Assembly: GCA_018268915.1 (NCBI GenBank)
Contig: JAFDVQ010000007.1
Span: 1-64,000, forward strand
Reading direction: 5' to 3'
Source: Acidobacteriota bacterium
GTDB lineage: Bacteria; Acidobacteriota; Terriglobia; Terriglobales; Acidobacteriaceae
DNA: 64,000 bases
Both the position numbers and the translations under genes were made by a program. Below the pieces are notes generated by a model. The model was not told the DNA's origin, did no database searches, and saw only the letters and a program-made list of their open reading frames with translations. Below, piece after piece: positions 1-10,102 of this stretch (position 1 is the stretch's first letter; every line of letters begins with the position of its first letter).

Positions 1-125
1 AGTTCGGGGACCGTGACGTAGTAGCTCTTGTTGGCGCCATAGGAGGTGAACGCCAGCCAGCCGATCGTACCCAGGATGACCGCGACGGCCAGTCCGATCC
101 GCACCGAATTGGAAGACTTCTTCAT
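1..125 (-). CDS. ccmE: CcmE-like cytochrome c maturation protein, N-terminal part (gene runs off the left edge)
   Basis: The minus strand from an ATG at 123-125 reads MKKSSNSVRIGLAVAVILGT and continues with one hydrophobic segment ending in a short lumenal stretch (SYYVTVPEL) at the window edge. Only 41 residues are visible. A short basic tail, one transmembrane anchor and a YYVTVPEL-type stretch fit the membrane-anchored haem chaperone CcmE, which carries haem to apocytochromes c in the periplasm. The haem-binding His lies beyond the window, so the call rests on the N-terminus only. A c-type haem protein at 62297-63682 would need such a maturation system. Alternative: another single-pass OB-fold membrane protein. 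Confidence 0.55.
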   Translation of the reverse strand, partial: MKKSSNSVRIGLAVAVILGTIGWLAFTSYGANKSYYVTVPE

Positions 126-258
126 ATCTTTAGCTTTAACGATACGAGCGCCTTGGGGACAAATCAATGGCCGTGACAATCTCGTGACCAACATCCGTGA
201 TTTGGATCACAATTTTCGGCCCATTTTGTCGTGCCGCAAGACCGCCTGCCCAGCCCGG

Positions 259-2433
259 TCAGTGAGCAGATTCAAGCGTTTGCGCGGCCCGGCTGAGACA
301 ATCAGTCAGGACCAGGAGCTGGGCGGCGGCGGTCCGCGCATCCTTTGCCTCAATGGCCTCGTTCACTCCCGGTATGACGACCGCGGCGTAGCCGGTATAT
401 TCCCCCGGGGCGTAGATAGTGTGTTTGTACCAGGGCCGGTTTGGCAGTCCCGCTGGCGACACCAGAGCCGTCTCGGTTGCTCTTAGAGTTGAATTCAACT
501 GCGCCATGTCAGCGGGTGGGCTCAACTGTAATTTGTGCGCATGTTCTGCCGCGCTCGCGAACTTCGCAACCGCCGCCAATGCGGGCGCAAAGTCCAGTCC
601 GGCCACCTTGGTGTCTTCGGCTTTCCGTTTTGCCGATTCGATATAGGCCTTCACCTCGCGCGCGTACGCTTCATAGTCGTAGGGAAGTACATCGGCATCG
701 GCCATGCGCAGCGCCTCAATCCCAAGCACCCGGGCCATCTGCTGCAGGTACACAAAATGCGGATCCGCGTTGAGGGTGAACCAGGCATAGTTGTCGAATA
801 CCGAGTGGTAGACGCCGTAGGGGCCGCCGGAACCTACGTCAGTCGACGGCACACCCACATGCTGCAGAAAGGGCGTGAAGTCCGATCCCGAACCGAGGTC
901 GCTGACATGCACCTCATCTCCCGGCTGGGGCGGAGCATTGCTGGCCCGGTGCTCGTTCGATCCATGCCGGTTCGAGCGCCACTCCTGGTAGACGGTGTTG
1001 CCCATCGGCCCCGGCACAGACTTGGTCACTTCACGCATGAAGTTTTTGAGCGAGGGGACAGCCGACGCGCCGAAGTCCGGACCGCTGACGGCCACGTCGG
1101 TGTTGAAGTAGGCCACGGCGTTCTTCAACTGGTCGGCATGCTGCTCGACCCACTCGGTTGATCCGATCAGGCCTTCCTCCTCAGCATCCCAGCTGCAAAA
1201 GAGGATGGTCCTCTTCGGTTTCCATCCTTCGCGGATCAGAGTGCCCACGCCATGTACAGCTTCGAGCATTGCGGCCGTTCCGCTGTTCGGGTCGACTGCG
1301 CCGTAGACCCAGGCATCGCGGTGATTGCCGACGACGACCCAGCTATCGGGCGACTCCGTGCCTCTGATCTTGCCTACGACATCCCAGATCGTTCGCCGTT
1401 GATAATCCTGCTGCGAGACGAGATGCACCTTCACGCCGCCAGGGCCAAGGTGATAGCGGAAGGGGAGCGATCCCTGCCAGCCCTGGGGAACGCTCGGTCC
1501 CTTCATCGCTTTCAGGATTGGGGCGGCATCCTCATAGCTCAGGGGAATCGAGATGATGTGCGGCTGGTTGCCTTCGGGATTGACCCGGGCGGAGTCCGGA
1601 AGGTCTGCGGTCGAGGCAACATTCGGCGTCTCAGGATCGCCGGGGTACTTGAACAAAAACTGAACAGAGCCGCGCTGTACGCCGCTTTCTGGACGCCAGG
1701 GACCCATCGGGTAGGGATCGCCCTTGAAGAAGCCGTCGTCCTGCGGATCGCTGTAGATCAGCACGCCCGCCGCACCGCGCTTCTCCGCGATGTAGACCTT
1801 GACGCCGCGGAAGTTTGCGCCGTAGCGGACGACGACTATCTTTCCGTGCAGATCGATGTGCTGCTTTTCGAGCTCGTCGAAGTCTTCGAGCCGGCCGTAA
1901 TTCGCGTAGACCACATCGCCTGTTACGTCGCCGGAGCCCGAGGAACCGTTGAAGGGCATCACGACGTCGGGATTGTTATCGAAAGGATCTTTCTCCACAT
2001 GCTCGCGTGTTGGACCGCTCATCAGCTGCCTGCCCGCAGCATCGACCGCCTCGACTTTGACTACTTTTGGCTGATTCAACAGGACGCGATAGGGAACGAT
2101 CTCCGTCTCAAGGCCGGCTGCCCTGAATTTTTGCGCAACGTAGTCGGCGGTCTTCCTGTCCCCGGGAGTGGCAGCCATGTGCGGCTCGGCTGTCAGCGTC
2201 TTCAGCTCCTCGCCAGCCAGCTTTGCGCTGGGGACGGCGAGAAACTTCTGCTCAACTACTGCTTGTTTGGTGAAGTCGCGGTAACCGAATACCGAGTCCT
2301 TTGCCACGGACGGTGGAGTACTTCGGCCAGGCTCTGCCTCGTCGGACGTGATGCCGGCACCCTGCGCCCAGACAGCATTCGGAACTACGAAAGAACAAAC
2401 CGCCAGGACTGCGAGCGCAACGCGCAGAGTCAT
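259..2433 (-). CDS. Secreted M28-family metallopeptidase (glutamate carboxypeptidase II-like)
   Basis: The protein has 724 residues. Its signal peptide (MTLRVALAVLAVCSF...VWAQ) supports the ATG at 2433, which has an AAAGGA ribosome site upstream; an upstream in-frame start at 2469 would bury the signal. A protease-associated (PA) insert occupies roughly residues 165-290. The di-zinc peptidase core follows, with NHRDAW near 371, the bridging Asp in DPNSG near 381, the catalytic/ligand pair in DAEEEG near 418, and a later His in YHSVFDN. The C-terminal about 120 residues look like a transferrin-receptor-type dimerisation domain. This order matches PSMA/NAALADase-type exopeptidases, which remove C-terminal residues from peptides outside the cytoplasm. 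The substrate cannot be inferred. Confidence 0.9.
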   Translation of the reverse strand: MTLRVALAVLAVCSFVVPNAVWAQGAGITSDEAEPGRSTPPSVAKDSVFGYRDFTKQAVVEQKFLAVPSAKLAGEELKTLTAEPHMAATPGDRKTADYVAQKFRAAGLETEIVPYRVLLNQPKVVKVEAVDAAGRQLMSGPTREHVEKDPFDNNPDVVMPFNGSSGSGDVTGDVVYANYGRLEDFDELEKQHIDLHGKIVVVRYGANFRGVKVYIAEKRGAAGVLIYSDPQDDGFFKGDPYPMGPWRPESGVQRGSVQFLFKYPGDPETPNVASTADLPDSARVNPEGNQPHIISIPLSYEDAAPILKAMKGPSVPQGWQGSLPFRYHLGPGGVKVHLVSQQDYQRRTIWDVVGKIRGTESPDSWVVVGNHRDAWVYGAVDPNSGTAAMLEAVHGVGTLIREGWKPKRTILFCSWDAEEEGLIGSTEWVEQHADQLKNAVAYFNTDVAVSGPDFGASAVPSLKNFMREVTKSVPGPMGNTVYQEWRSNRHGSNEHRASNAPPQPGDEVHVSDLGSGSDFTPFLQHVGVPSTDVGSGGPYGVYHSVFDNYAWFTLNADPHFVYLQQMARVLGIEALRMADADVLPYDYEAYAREVKAYIESAKRKAEDTKVAGLDFAPALAAVAKFASAAEHAHKLQLSPPADMAQLNSTLRATETALVSPAGLPNRPWYKHTIYAPGEYTGYAAVVIPGVNEAIEAKDARTAAAQLLVLTDCLSRAAQTLESAH

Positions 2434-2776
2434 CCATTCATCCTTTGAGCAGAAGTAGGAGGAAAACACAAAGGAACAGTGTAATTGGGTGCCCTATATC
2501 TCGAAGAGGTGGGGCACCCAATTTGGATGTGGGTGAGACGTGGGCCACCGTCGTTGTAGAAATTGAATCGGAGTGGAAGAAGAGGTTTGGGCTCCCACTC
2601 ATCGCGATAAAGCTGCGATGAATGGGGCACAGCTATGCACAGCTGTGAAACACATAAACGGCATTCAAAAACGGTGAGTGAACCACCGCTGTTTATGAGA
2701 AGAATGAACCCACATCTCAAAAACGAGATGTGGGGCACCCAGATTTGGATGTAGGTGAGATGCGGGCCGCCCCGCC
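2434..2776. repeat. 343-nt intergenic spacer with three REP-like hairpins sharing TGGGGCAC
   Basis: No gene is seen here. Three palindromic units each end in TGGGGCAC. Unit A has ATTGGGTGCCC (2484-2494) pairing with 2512-2522. Unit B has CCCACTCATCGC (2594-2605) pairing with 2615-2626 with one mismatch. Unit C has CCCACATCTC (2709-2718) pairing with 2725-2734 across a 6-nt loop. Units A and C also share a longer direct repeat (2506-2549 and 2725-2772) that includes a TTTGGATGT core and a GTGAGA box. The spacer lies between two minus-strand genes and may also terminate the upstream esterase transcript. Confidence 0.7.
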
Positions 2777-4012
<1,236 letters not shown>

Positions 4013-4083
4013 CTAGACAGAGAGAATTCGAGGGCCAGTTCTGAGCCAGTCTCTGATCACCGGGCATGATAATCCAGCAATGT

Positions 4084-4109
4084 AGCTAAATAAAGCGATT
4101 TATTTAGCT
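4084..4109. promoter_or_regulatory. AT-rich perfect palindrome between divergent esterase genes
   Basis: AGCTAAATAAA (4084-4094) and its exact inverse (4099-4109) flank the 4-nt spacer GCGA. The site is strikingly AT-rich for this genome and lies about 100 nt from one start and 155 nt from the other. It could be an operator for a dimeric repressor controlling both esterases, or an RNA hairpin. No regulator gene is adjacent. Confidence 0.5.
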
Positions 4110-4264
4110 TGTTCGCCTTCCCCTTCTCTGTGTATATTCGGGGGTTCCGGCTAACGGCTGCGACGAGTGTGGATTCTGATGCTGAAGATCTTCTGGGGGC
4201 ACCAGGATGCGCAAGTCTGGCGGAAGGCAAACGTATTCTTGCCGTTCAACACGGGAGGAGCTCG

Positions 4265-5362
4265 ATGAGAATTATGAAATTGGTCATTGCCTGCGCAGTC
4301 GCAGCCGGCACGGTTCCGGTGATCGCCCAGGTGCAGACCAACGTTCCTGAAGTGGTTGCGGGGGCAAAGCCAGCCGCGGTAGAGCACATCAAGGTTCATG
4401 GCACGGCGCTGGAAGGCAATCTTGAGGGCGATGCTGTCGATCGCGACGTGATTGTGTTTCTTCCGCCCAGCTACAAGAAGGAAGGTAAGCGCCGTTATCC
4501 CGTGGTGTATGCCCTGCATGGCTATTCGATTGGAGCCGAGCAATGGACGCATGAGATTCATGTTCCGCAGACCATCGAAGGCGCGTTTGCGAAGGGTTCG
4601 CAGGAGATGATCGTTGTTCTGCCCGATTCGAAGACGATCTATAACGGCTCGATGTATTCAAGCTCCGCAACGACAGGAGACTTTGAGAAGTTTGTGTGGC
4701 ACGACGTGGTTGGCTATATCGATGCGCACTACCGCACGATCGCCAAGCGCGAGAGCCGCGGTCTTGTCGGGCATTCGATGGGCGGCTACGGCGCTTCCCG
4801 CATCGGCATGAAGCATCCAGAGGTCTTCGGCGCGCTTTACATCATGAGCCCCTGCTGCATGTCTCCGATGACGGGCGGAGGACCTGGACCCGCAGAGCAG
4901 GCAAAGGAGCGGGCCATCGCCGGCGAGAAGAAGGCTGCCGCCGCGAAGTCTCCGGCTGATCTGGCAGCCCAGTCGCCGGGCTTCGGCGCAGCTCAGTACG
5001 CCACGGCTGCAGCGTGGGCTCCGAATCCGAAGAACCCTCCGCTGTTTTTCGATCTGCCTACGAAGGATGGAGTTCCGCAGCCGGAGATTGCAGCGAAGTA
5101 TGCCGCAAACGCGCCGCTTGCGTTTGTAGATCAATACATCGGGAATTTGAAGCAGTATCGCGCCATTTCCATGGATGTGGGCGACCAAGATGGGCTGCGT
5201 GTCGATGCGACGAAGCTCCACACAATTCTCGACAACTACGGTGTCGCAAACAGCTTTGAGATTTATCCCGGCACGCACGTCAGCGCCGTGGCCGATCGGT
5301 TCCAGAATCACGTGCTGCCGTTTTTCAGCAAGAATCTATGTTTCGCCGCCTCGTGCAAGTAG
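4265..5362 (+). CDS. Secreted esterase D family alpha/beta hydrolase
   Basis: The protein has 365 residues counted from the ATG at 4265, chosen because GGGAGGAG lies just upstream and the sequence begins with a signal peptide (MRIMKLVIACAVAAG). The putative-esterase fold is clear: an oxyanion-side HGYSIG near residue 85, nucleophile Ser171 in GHSMGGYG, and a late His in GTHVSAV. A roughly 60-residue Ala/Pro-rich insertion follows the nucleophile strand. The family includes S-formylglutathione-hydrolase-like and CE1-type enzymes; the signal peptide makes an exported carbohydrate esterase more likely. It is divergent from the esterase at 2777-3985, from which it differs by lacking the N-terminal beta domain. 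Confidence 0.85.
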   Translation: MRIMKLVIACAVAAGTVPVIAQVQTNVPEVVAGAKPAAVEHIKVHGTALEGNLEGDAVDRDVIVFLPPSYKKEGKRRYPVVYALHGYSIGAEQWTHEIHVPQTIEGAFAKGSQEMIVVLPDSKTIYNGSMYSSSATTGDFEKFVWHDVVGYIDAHYRTIAKRESRGLVGHSMGGYGASRIGMKHPEVFGALYIMSPCCMSPMTGGGPGPAEQAKERAIAGEKKAAAAKSPADLAAQSPGFGAAQYATAAAWAPNPKNPPLFFDLPTKDGVPQPEIAAKYAANAPLAFVDQYIGNLKQYRAISMDVGDQDGLRVDATKLHTILDNYGVANSFEIYPGTHVSAVADRFQNHVLPFFSKNLCFAASCK

Positions 5363-5386
5363 ACACGTGAAGGATGTGAATCAAGG

Positions 5387-7987
5387 TCACTCGGCGCGCA
5401 GAGCCTCAACCGGGTTGACGGACGCTGCACGACGCGCCGGGAGGAAGCTCGCAAACAACGAAGCCAGGCCGAGTATCGCTATCGTGCCAGCGACGGCCAG
5501 GCCATCCCAGACCTTCACACCAAAAAGAAGCGTCTTGAGGTAGCCGGACATTCCGGCGGCGCACGCGATGCCGATGACGAGCCCTATAGCGATCAGCCAT
5601 GATGCCTGGCGCATCACCAATCCATAGATTGACCTGCGCTGCGCACCGAGAGCCATGCGAACGCCGATCTCGCGCGATCGTTGTGCCACCGAGTAAGCGA
5701 TGACGCCATAGATTCCCACGACGCTCAGAATCAATGCCACCAGTGCGAAGCTGCCTACGAGCCAGGCCATGCTTCGGTGCAGATAGGCGGCGTTCGAGTC
5801 GCGGATCACGTCATCCATGGTGGTTGCATATGAGGTGGCAATGCTCTTGTCCACTTCATGAACTGCTTTGATCACCATCGGGAGCATCGTCTGCGGCGCT
5901 TCGGAACTGCGTACTACCAGCTCGAACGACCCGGAAGAATTCTGGTTGAAGGGGACGTAGATGACTCCGCGGTTCGGCGTGTCCAGTGCGCCTTCTTTGA
6001 TGTCGTCGATTACGCCGATGATCAGCATCACTTCTTTTGATCCCGAATAGGCGATGCGTTTTCCAATTGCGCCTTCTGTTGGGAACAGTTCGCTTGCAAG
6101 AGACTTTGTGGTTATCACGACGCGCGGCTTGGCAGGATCGTCTTCGACCTCTGTGAAATATCTACCCCGCAGCAGCTTCGCGCCGAGCATGGGGAGATAG
6201 CCTGCGCTCACATCACGCTCCGGAACATCGTGGCGTTTGTCGGGTGCTGCGCTGCCGGGAACGACGATGTTGGTTCCCAGATCCCACGCGCGAAGCGGTT
6301 TCGCGACTGTCAGACCAACCGATACTGAACCGGGAAGATTGCGGACACGATCGAGGAGCGTGTGCTGCAGGGCAACTCCCTGGGCGTCGGTATAGGACTT
6401 GGGAAGCTCAACGAAGACGGAAGAGAGATGGTCGGCTCGAAAGCCTGTGTCGACATGAAGCAGTTTGTACAGGCTCTTGCCCAGTAAGCCCGCGCCGAGC
6501 AGCATCACGACGGAGATCGCCAGTTCAACGACGACAAGCTTCGACCCGACTCGACGCCATGCGGTACTTCCGCTTCCACGTCCACCGTCGGCCAGACCAC
6601 TGTGCAAGTTGCTCCGCCTGAGCCGAAGAGCTGGAACAATCGCGAACAGGATGACGGCGAGCGCCGCAATACTCGCTGCAAAGCCAACCGTATGCCTGTT
6701 TAGTCCGAGATCAAGCAGAAATGGCATGCCATCGATGCGGTTCAATGGCACCAGCCGCGGCAGAAGCTTTATCGCCGCGTAGGCAATTGCGAGTCCCGGA
6801 ATTGTGCCGGCGGCAACCAGAAGCAGGCCTTCCGTTACGAATTGTCCTGCGAGCCGTGATGAAGATGCTCCAAGAGCGCCGCACACGGCGATCTCGCGCC
6901 TTCGCGCCTCCGACCGCAGAAGGAGCAGCCCGGCCACGTTCACGTAAGCGATAAGCAGAAGCAGGGCTGCGGCGAAGAACAGGGCCATCAGGACCGGCCG
7001 GATCTCGCCCACTACAACCTCTGTGAGCGGTACGACGGTGGCCCCGTATCCGCGATTGGAATCTGGATATTGCCGCCCGAGCTGCGCCGCCACCGACTCC
7101 ATTTCATCTGCAGCAGCGTTCGCTCCAACTCCGTCGTTCAACCTGCCCAGACCGAAGAGCCCGTGACATGCGCGCCGCTTGTCGCAGCCATTGGGTTCGT
7201 TCAGCGTCGTCCAGAAATCAGCTTCCCCGCGAGGAGTGAAGTGAAAGCTCCGCGGCAAAACACCAATGACCATGTAGCTCGTTTCATCCAGCTGGACCGT
7301 CTTTCCAACGATCGACGGGTCTCCGCCGAAGCGCTTTTGCCATGCGCCATAACTAAGCAGAACGGTTCGCGGTGCGCCGGGGCGGTCTTCGCCGGCTATG
7401 AAGTCACGGCCGAGCATGGGAGCGACACCAAGAGCGCGGAAGAAGCCGTCGCTGACACGCGCACCGTCGGCGGATTCGCTTCCGCTCGACGACCTGATTG
7501 TGTAGCGGGAATATCCCCAGGCTTCGAGGAATCGAAACGAACGTGCCGTTCGCTGCCAGTCGCGAAAGTTCTGATAGGAGATATTGCAGAGAGGGCAGGA
7601 TTCGACCGTTTCATACACGCTTACCAGCTGCTTTGGATTCGAGAATGGTAGCGGTTTGATGAGAGCCGCATCGACGAGAGCGAAGATCGCTGTGCTCGCT
7701 GCGAGTCCAAGCGCGAGAACGATGATCGCGGTCAGGGCAAAGCTGGGATTGCTGACGAGCTGACGAACTGAGAATTTCGCATCCCGGGCAAGGTTATCGA
7801 GCCACTGGATGCGGTTGCGGAGATTGAAGCGCTCCTGGCTGCCGATGGCATTCCCGAAGTGCACCCGGGCCTGCCGGTGCGCTTCTTCATCGCTTAATCC
7901 TTCTGCCTTCAGTTCGTCGGTTTCGAGTTCGAGATGCGACCTGATTTCTTCCGCGAAATCTTTCGCACTGCGCTTGCGCCTGAACAC
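5387..7987 (-). CDS. ADOP-family (MacB/FtsX-like duplicated) ABC transporter permease
   Basis: The protein has 866 residues with a GTG start at 7987 behind GGGAGGA. The first about 50 residues (FAEEIRSHLELETDELKAEG) are the acidobacterial permease-prefix domain. Two MacB-type periplasmic domains and two FtsX transmembrane blocks follow in the order PCD-FtsX-PCD-FtsX; the last block ends RRAASVNPVEALRAE, a classic FtsX-family terminus. The family is called 'duplicated orphan permease' because it occurs without a cognate ATPase, and none is adjacent here. The substrate is unknown; relatives handle macrolides, lipoproteins or peptides. No PadR-type regulator is next to it. Confidence 0.92.
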   Translation of the reverse strand: MFRRKRSAKDFAEEIRSHLELETDELKAEGLSDEEAHRQARVHFGNAIGSQERFNLRNRIQWLDNLARDAKFSVRQLVSNPSFALTAIIVLALGLAASTAIFALVDAALIKPLPFSNPKQLVSVYETVESCPLCNISYQNFRDWQRTARSFRFLEAWGYSRYTIRSSSGSESADGARVSDGFFRALGVAPMLGRDFIAGEDRPGAPRTVLLSYGAWQKRFGGDPSIVGKTVQLDETSYMVIGVLPRSFHFTPRGEADFWTTLNEPNGCDKRRACHGLFGLGRLNDGVGANAAADEMESVAAQLGRQYPDSNRGYGATVVPLTEVVVGEIRPVLMALFFAAALLLLIAYVNVAGLLLLRSEARRREIAVCGALGASSSRLAGQFVTEGLLLVAAGTIPGLAIAYAAIKLLPRLVPLNRIDGMPFLLDLGLNRHTVGFAASIAALAVILFAIVPALRLRRSNLHSGLADGGRGSGSTAWRRVGSKLVVVELAISVVMLLGAGLLGKSLYKLLHVDTGFRADHLSSVFVELPKSYTDAQGVALQHTLLDRVRNLPGSVSVGLTVAKPLRAWDLGTNIVVPGSAAPDKRHDVPERDVSAGYLPMLGAKLLRGRYFTEVEDDPAKPRVVITTKSLASELFPTEGAIGKRIAYSGSKEVMLIIGVIDDIKEGALDTPNRGVIYVPFNQNSSGSFELVVRSSEAPQTMLPMVIKAVHEVDKSIATSYATTMDDVIRDSNAAYLHRSMAWLVGSFALVALILSVVGIYGVIAYSVAQRSREIGVRMALGAQRRSIYGLVMRQASWLIAIGLVIGIACAAGMSGYLKTLLFGVKVWDGLAVAGTIAILGLASLFASFLPARRAASVNPVEALRAE

Positions 7988-8027
7988 GTTCGATCCTCCC
8001 TGCAGGCGCTCTTCGGGTCGGCACCCT

Positions 8028-8051
8028 ACCCGAGCGTTGCACCCCTCGGGT
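8028..8051. promoter_or_regulatory. Inverted repeat in the divergent ADOP/MFS promoter region
   Basis: ACCCGAG (8028-8034) and CTCGGGT (8045-8051) are a perfect 7-bp dyad with a 10-nt spacer. The segment TCGGGTCGG also occurs as a direct repeat near 8013-8021 and 8046-8054. The position between divergent starts at 7987 and 8150 suits an operator, but no regulator is linked. Confidence 0.3.
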
Positions 8052-8149
8052 CGGATGTCAACAGGAAGGTGACGAATGGAATGGGTGCGACGAGACGATC
8101 ACAGATAAACTAGCTGTCGGAGCGTCTCCCCCTGAATACCCGCCCCAAA

Positions 8150-9436
8150 TTGACCGAGGAGAACCTCGCCGCTGCGTGCGACGAGGCGTCGACGCTCGCC
8201 CAGGCTCCGCCGGAACCTGAGCCGACGGAATTGCCGCAGGTCATTCGCGCGCTGCGAAATCCAAATTTTCGACTCTTCTGGGGCTGCAACTTCACCTCGA
8301 ACGTCGGCAGCTGGATGGAGAACATAGCCCGCGGCTGGCTCGTGCTCACCCTCACCAACTCCGCATTTTGGCTGGGCGTCATCGGCTTTGCCGGTCAGAT
8401 CCCATTTCTCTTTGTCACCGTCTTTGGCGGGGTCATTGCTGATCGCGTCAATAAGCGCCGGCTGCTGCTCGTTACCCAGTCCGTGATGATGGTGCTGGCT
8501 TTCATCCTGGCCGGCTTCACGTTCTTCCACCACATCGCCGTGTGGGGGGTCGCCGCCATCGCGTTCGGCACCGGTGTTGCCATGGCGATGAATGCGCCCA
8601 GCTACCAGGCGCTCGTGCCAAAGCTCGTGAAGCGCGAAGACCTCACGAACGCTATCGCGCTCAACTCGGCGCAGTTCAATACCTCGCGCATCCTCGGACC
8701 CACCCTGGGGGGATACGCGATGGCCGTATTCGGAATGGCGGGGAATTTCCTGCTCAACGGCCTGAGCTTTCTCGCGGTGATATGGGCTCTGCTCCGCATC
8801 GAGTATCCCGAAGAACATCTCAACCGGCACGAAAGCATGTGGCAGAGCCTTCATAGCGGATTCGCGTATCTTCGAGCTCACCGCGAGATGTATGTGCTGA
8901 TCTGGATGACGGCGTTTGCCAGCTTCTTTGGATTTCCGTTCATCACGTTCATTCCGTACTTCGCGAAGGTGCAGCTGGGTCTCAACGAGGCAGGGCTCGG
9001 ATGGCTGATGGCCTGTTCCGGATTTGGATCGGTGCTGGGCGCGCTGACTGTTGCTATCTCCGGAAATATCCGGCATCGTGGGCGCATCCTTACAGGCTTT
9101 GGAGTTGCATTTTTTGCAGCGATCATCGGCTTCAGCTATTCGCACGTTTTTGCGTTGTCGGCGGGATTGGCGTTTTGTGAAGGGTTCTGCGGAATCCTGA
9201 TGATTTCGTGCTTCAACGTCTCGATCCAGCACCTGTCGTCGGACGCGATGCGCGGGCGCATCATGAGCATCTATGCGACAAGCTTCCTGGGGCTTCCGCC
9301 GATCGGGTCTCTGCTGGCCGGCGAACTCTCCCGGCATATCCCCACGGGCCACGCGCTGGCGGCGATGGCTGGAGTTTCAATGCTGTCGTTTGTGGCCTTT
9401 TATGTGTTCTCGGAGCCGTTGCGGAATTTTGATTGA
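8150..9436 (+). CDS. MFS transporter (EntS-like, MFS_3 type)
   Basis: The protein has 428 residues and about 12 hydrophobic segments. The start is probably TTG at 8150: an in-frame stop lies at 8111, and the next ATG would delete the first helix. The opening (NFRLFWGCNFTSNVGSWMEN) is typical of the enterobactin-exporter-like MFS_3 group, and the motif-A loop appears as GGVIADRVNKRR near residues 93-104. The cytoplasmic N-terminus is unusually acidic and Pro/Glu-rich. Likely a proton-driven exporter of a small molecule; the substrate is not predictable. It is divergent from the ADOP permease and convergent with mscL. Confidence 0.85.
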   Translation: MTEENLAAACDEASTLAQAPPEPEPTELPQVIRALRNPNFRLFWGCNFTSNVGSWMENIARGWLVLTLTNSAFWLGVIGFAGQIPFLFVTVFGGVIADRVNKRRLLLVTQSVMMVLAFILAGFTFFHHIAVWGVAAIAFGTGVAMAMNAPSYQALVPKLVKREDLTNAIALNSAQFNTSRILGPTLGGYAMAVFGMAGNFLLNGLSFLAVIWALLRIEYPEEHLNRHESMWQSLHSGFAYLRAHREMYVLIWMTAFASFFGFPFITFIPYFAKVQLGLNEAGLGWLMACSGFGSVLGALTVAISGNIRHRGRILTGFGVAFFAAIIGFSYSHVFALSAGLAFCEGFCGILMISCFNVSIQHLSSDAMRGRIMSIYATSFLGLPPIGSLLAGELSRHIPTGHALAAMAGVSMLSFVAFYVFSEPLRNFD

Positions 9437-9439
9437 GGC

Positions 9440-9500
9440 TGGGAACAGGGACCAGGGAACAAAGATTAGGGAACAGGGATCAGGGATCAGGGAATCAGGG
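9440..9500. repeat. Low-complexity AGGGAACA / AGGGATC iterations
   Basis: Directly after the MFS stop codon the plus strand carries about seven imperfect iterations of a purine-rich 7-10-nt unit (GGGAACAGGGA, CAGGGAACA, AGGGATC twice, AGGGAATC). They lie between convergent genes and are non-coding in appearance. Confidence 0.6.
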
Positions 9501-9512
9501 AGTAGTGAGTGG

Positions 9513-9568
9513 CAGTGAGTAGAGAGTAAGGGGCCTAAGGCTTGGTTCAAGTTACTTACTACTCACTG
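9513..9568. terminator. Possible hairpin between convergent MFS and mscL genes
   Basis: CAGTGAGTAG (9513-9522) pairs perfectly with CTACTCACTG (9559-9568), extended by a nearby TAAG/CTTA pair. The loop is long and there is no T-tract, so termination is only inferred from the convergent position. Confidence 0.35.
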
Positions 9569-9580
9569 TCTTCTCTGCTT

Positions 9581-9982
9581 CTACGCTACCGGCTGGGTGC
9601 AGTGGGCGCAGCGCGTGGCGTCGATCGCAATATCGCTCTTGCACTGCGGGCACTTCTTGGTCGCTGGAGGCTCAACCACGGGCGGCTTGAAGCGCGCCAT
9701 GATTTTCGCCGTCGGCATGACGATGAAGAAGTACACGACGAAGGCCACGATCAGGAAGGCGATCACAGCATTGAAGAAGTTCCCGATCTTGATGACGCCC
9801 GTGCCGACGTGCACCACGACCGCACTGAAATCAGGCTTGCCGACTACGGCTGCGATCAGGGGGTTGAGAACATCCCCCACCAGTGAATTGATGACCGCGG
9901 TGAATGCCGCGCCAATGATGACGGCGATGGCCAAGTCAATTACGTTCCCTCGAAGAATGAAATCACGAAAACCTTTGAACAT
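9581..9982 (-). CDS. mscL: Large-conductance mechanosensitive channel MscL with C-terminal zinc ribbon
   Basis: The protein has 133 residues behind an AGGAGGGG ribosome site. The N-terminus (MFKGFRDFILRGNVIDLAIA) and first helix (AVIIGAAFTAVINSLVGD) match MscL, followed by the periplasmic loop and second helix (FFNAVIAFLIVAFVVYFF). MscL forms a pentamer that opens under membrane tension to vent solutes during hypo-osmotic shock. Instead of the usual C-terminal amphipathic bundle alone, the protein ends in CPQC-x10-CAHC, a four-Cys zinc ribbon. It is convergent with the MFS gene and separate from the mtnA unit upstream. Confidence 0.95.
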   Translation of the reverse strand: MFKGFRDFILRGNVIDLAIAVIIGAAFTAVINSLVGDVLNPLIAAVVGKPDFSAVVVHVGTGVIKIGNFFNAVIAFLIVAFVVYFFIVMPTAKIMARFKPPVVEPPATKKCPQCKSDIAIDATRCAHCTQPVA

Positions 9983-10102
9983 CTGCCCCTCCTAGTGTTG
10001 TTCTTGCAACTTCCGCTTTTGCTCCTGTGCGAGATGTAGTGAGCAATCAGCCTGGGTGGCACTTTGGCCCATGCTACACAAACAAAAGGAATTTAGAACA
10101 AA

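Noticed and set aside
1252..2448. Long open frame on the plus strand opposite the M28 peptidase
   Set aside because: It has no signal peptide, motif or ribosome site and mirrors the codon pattern of the clear minus-strand peptidase, so it is a shadow of GC-rich coding DNA.
5387..7987. Canonical MacAB efflux pump
   Set aside because: There is no ATPase domain or MacA-type adaptor nearby; the prefix domain and duplication fit the ADOP group instead.
8099..9352. 417-codon open frame on the minus strand opposite the MFS gene
   Set aside because: Highly charged composition without hydrophobic helices or motifs; the plus-strand transporter explains this region.
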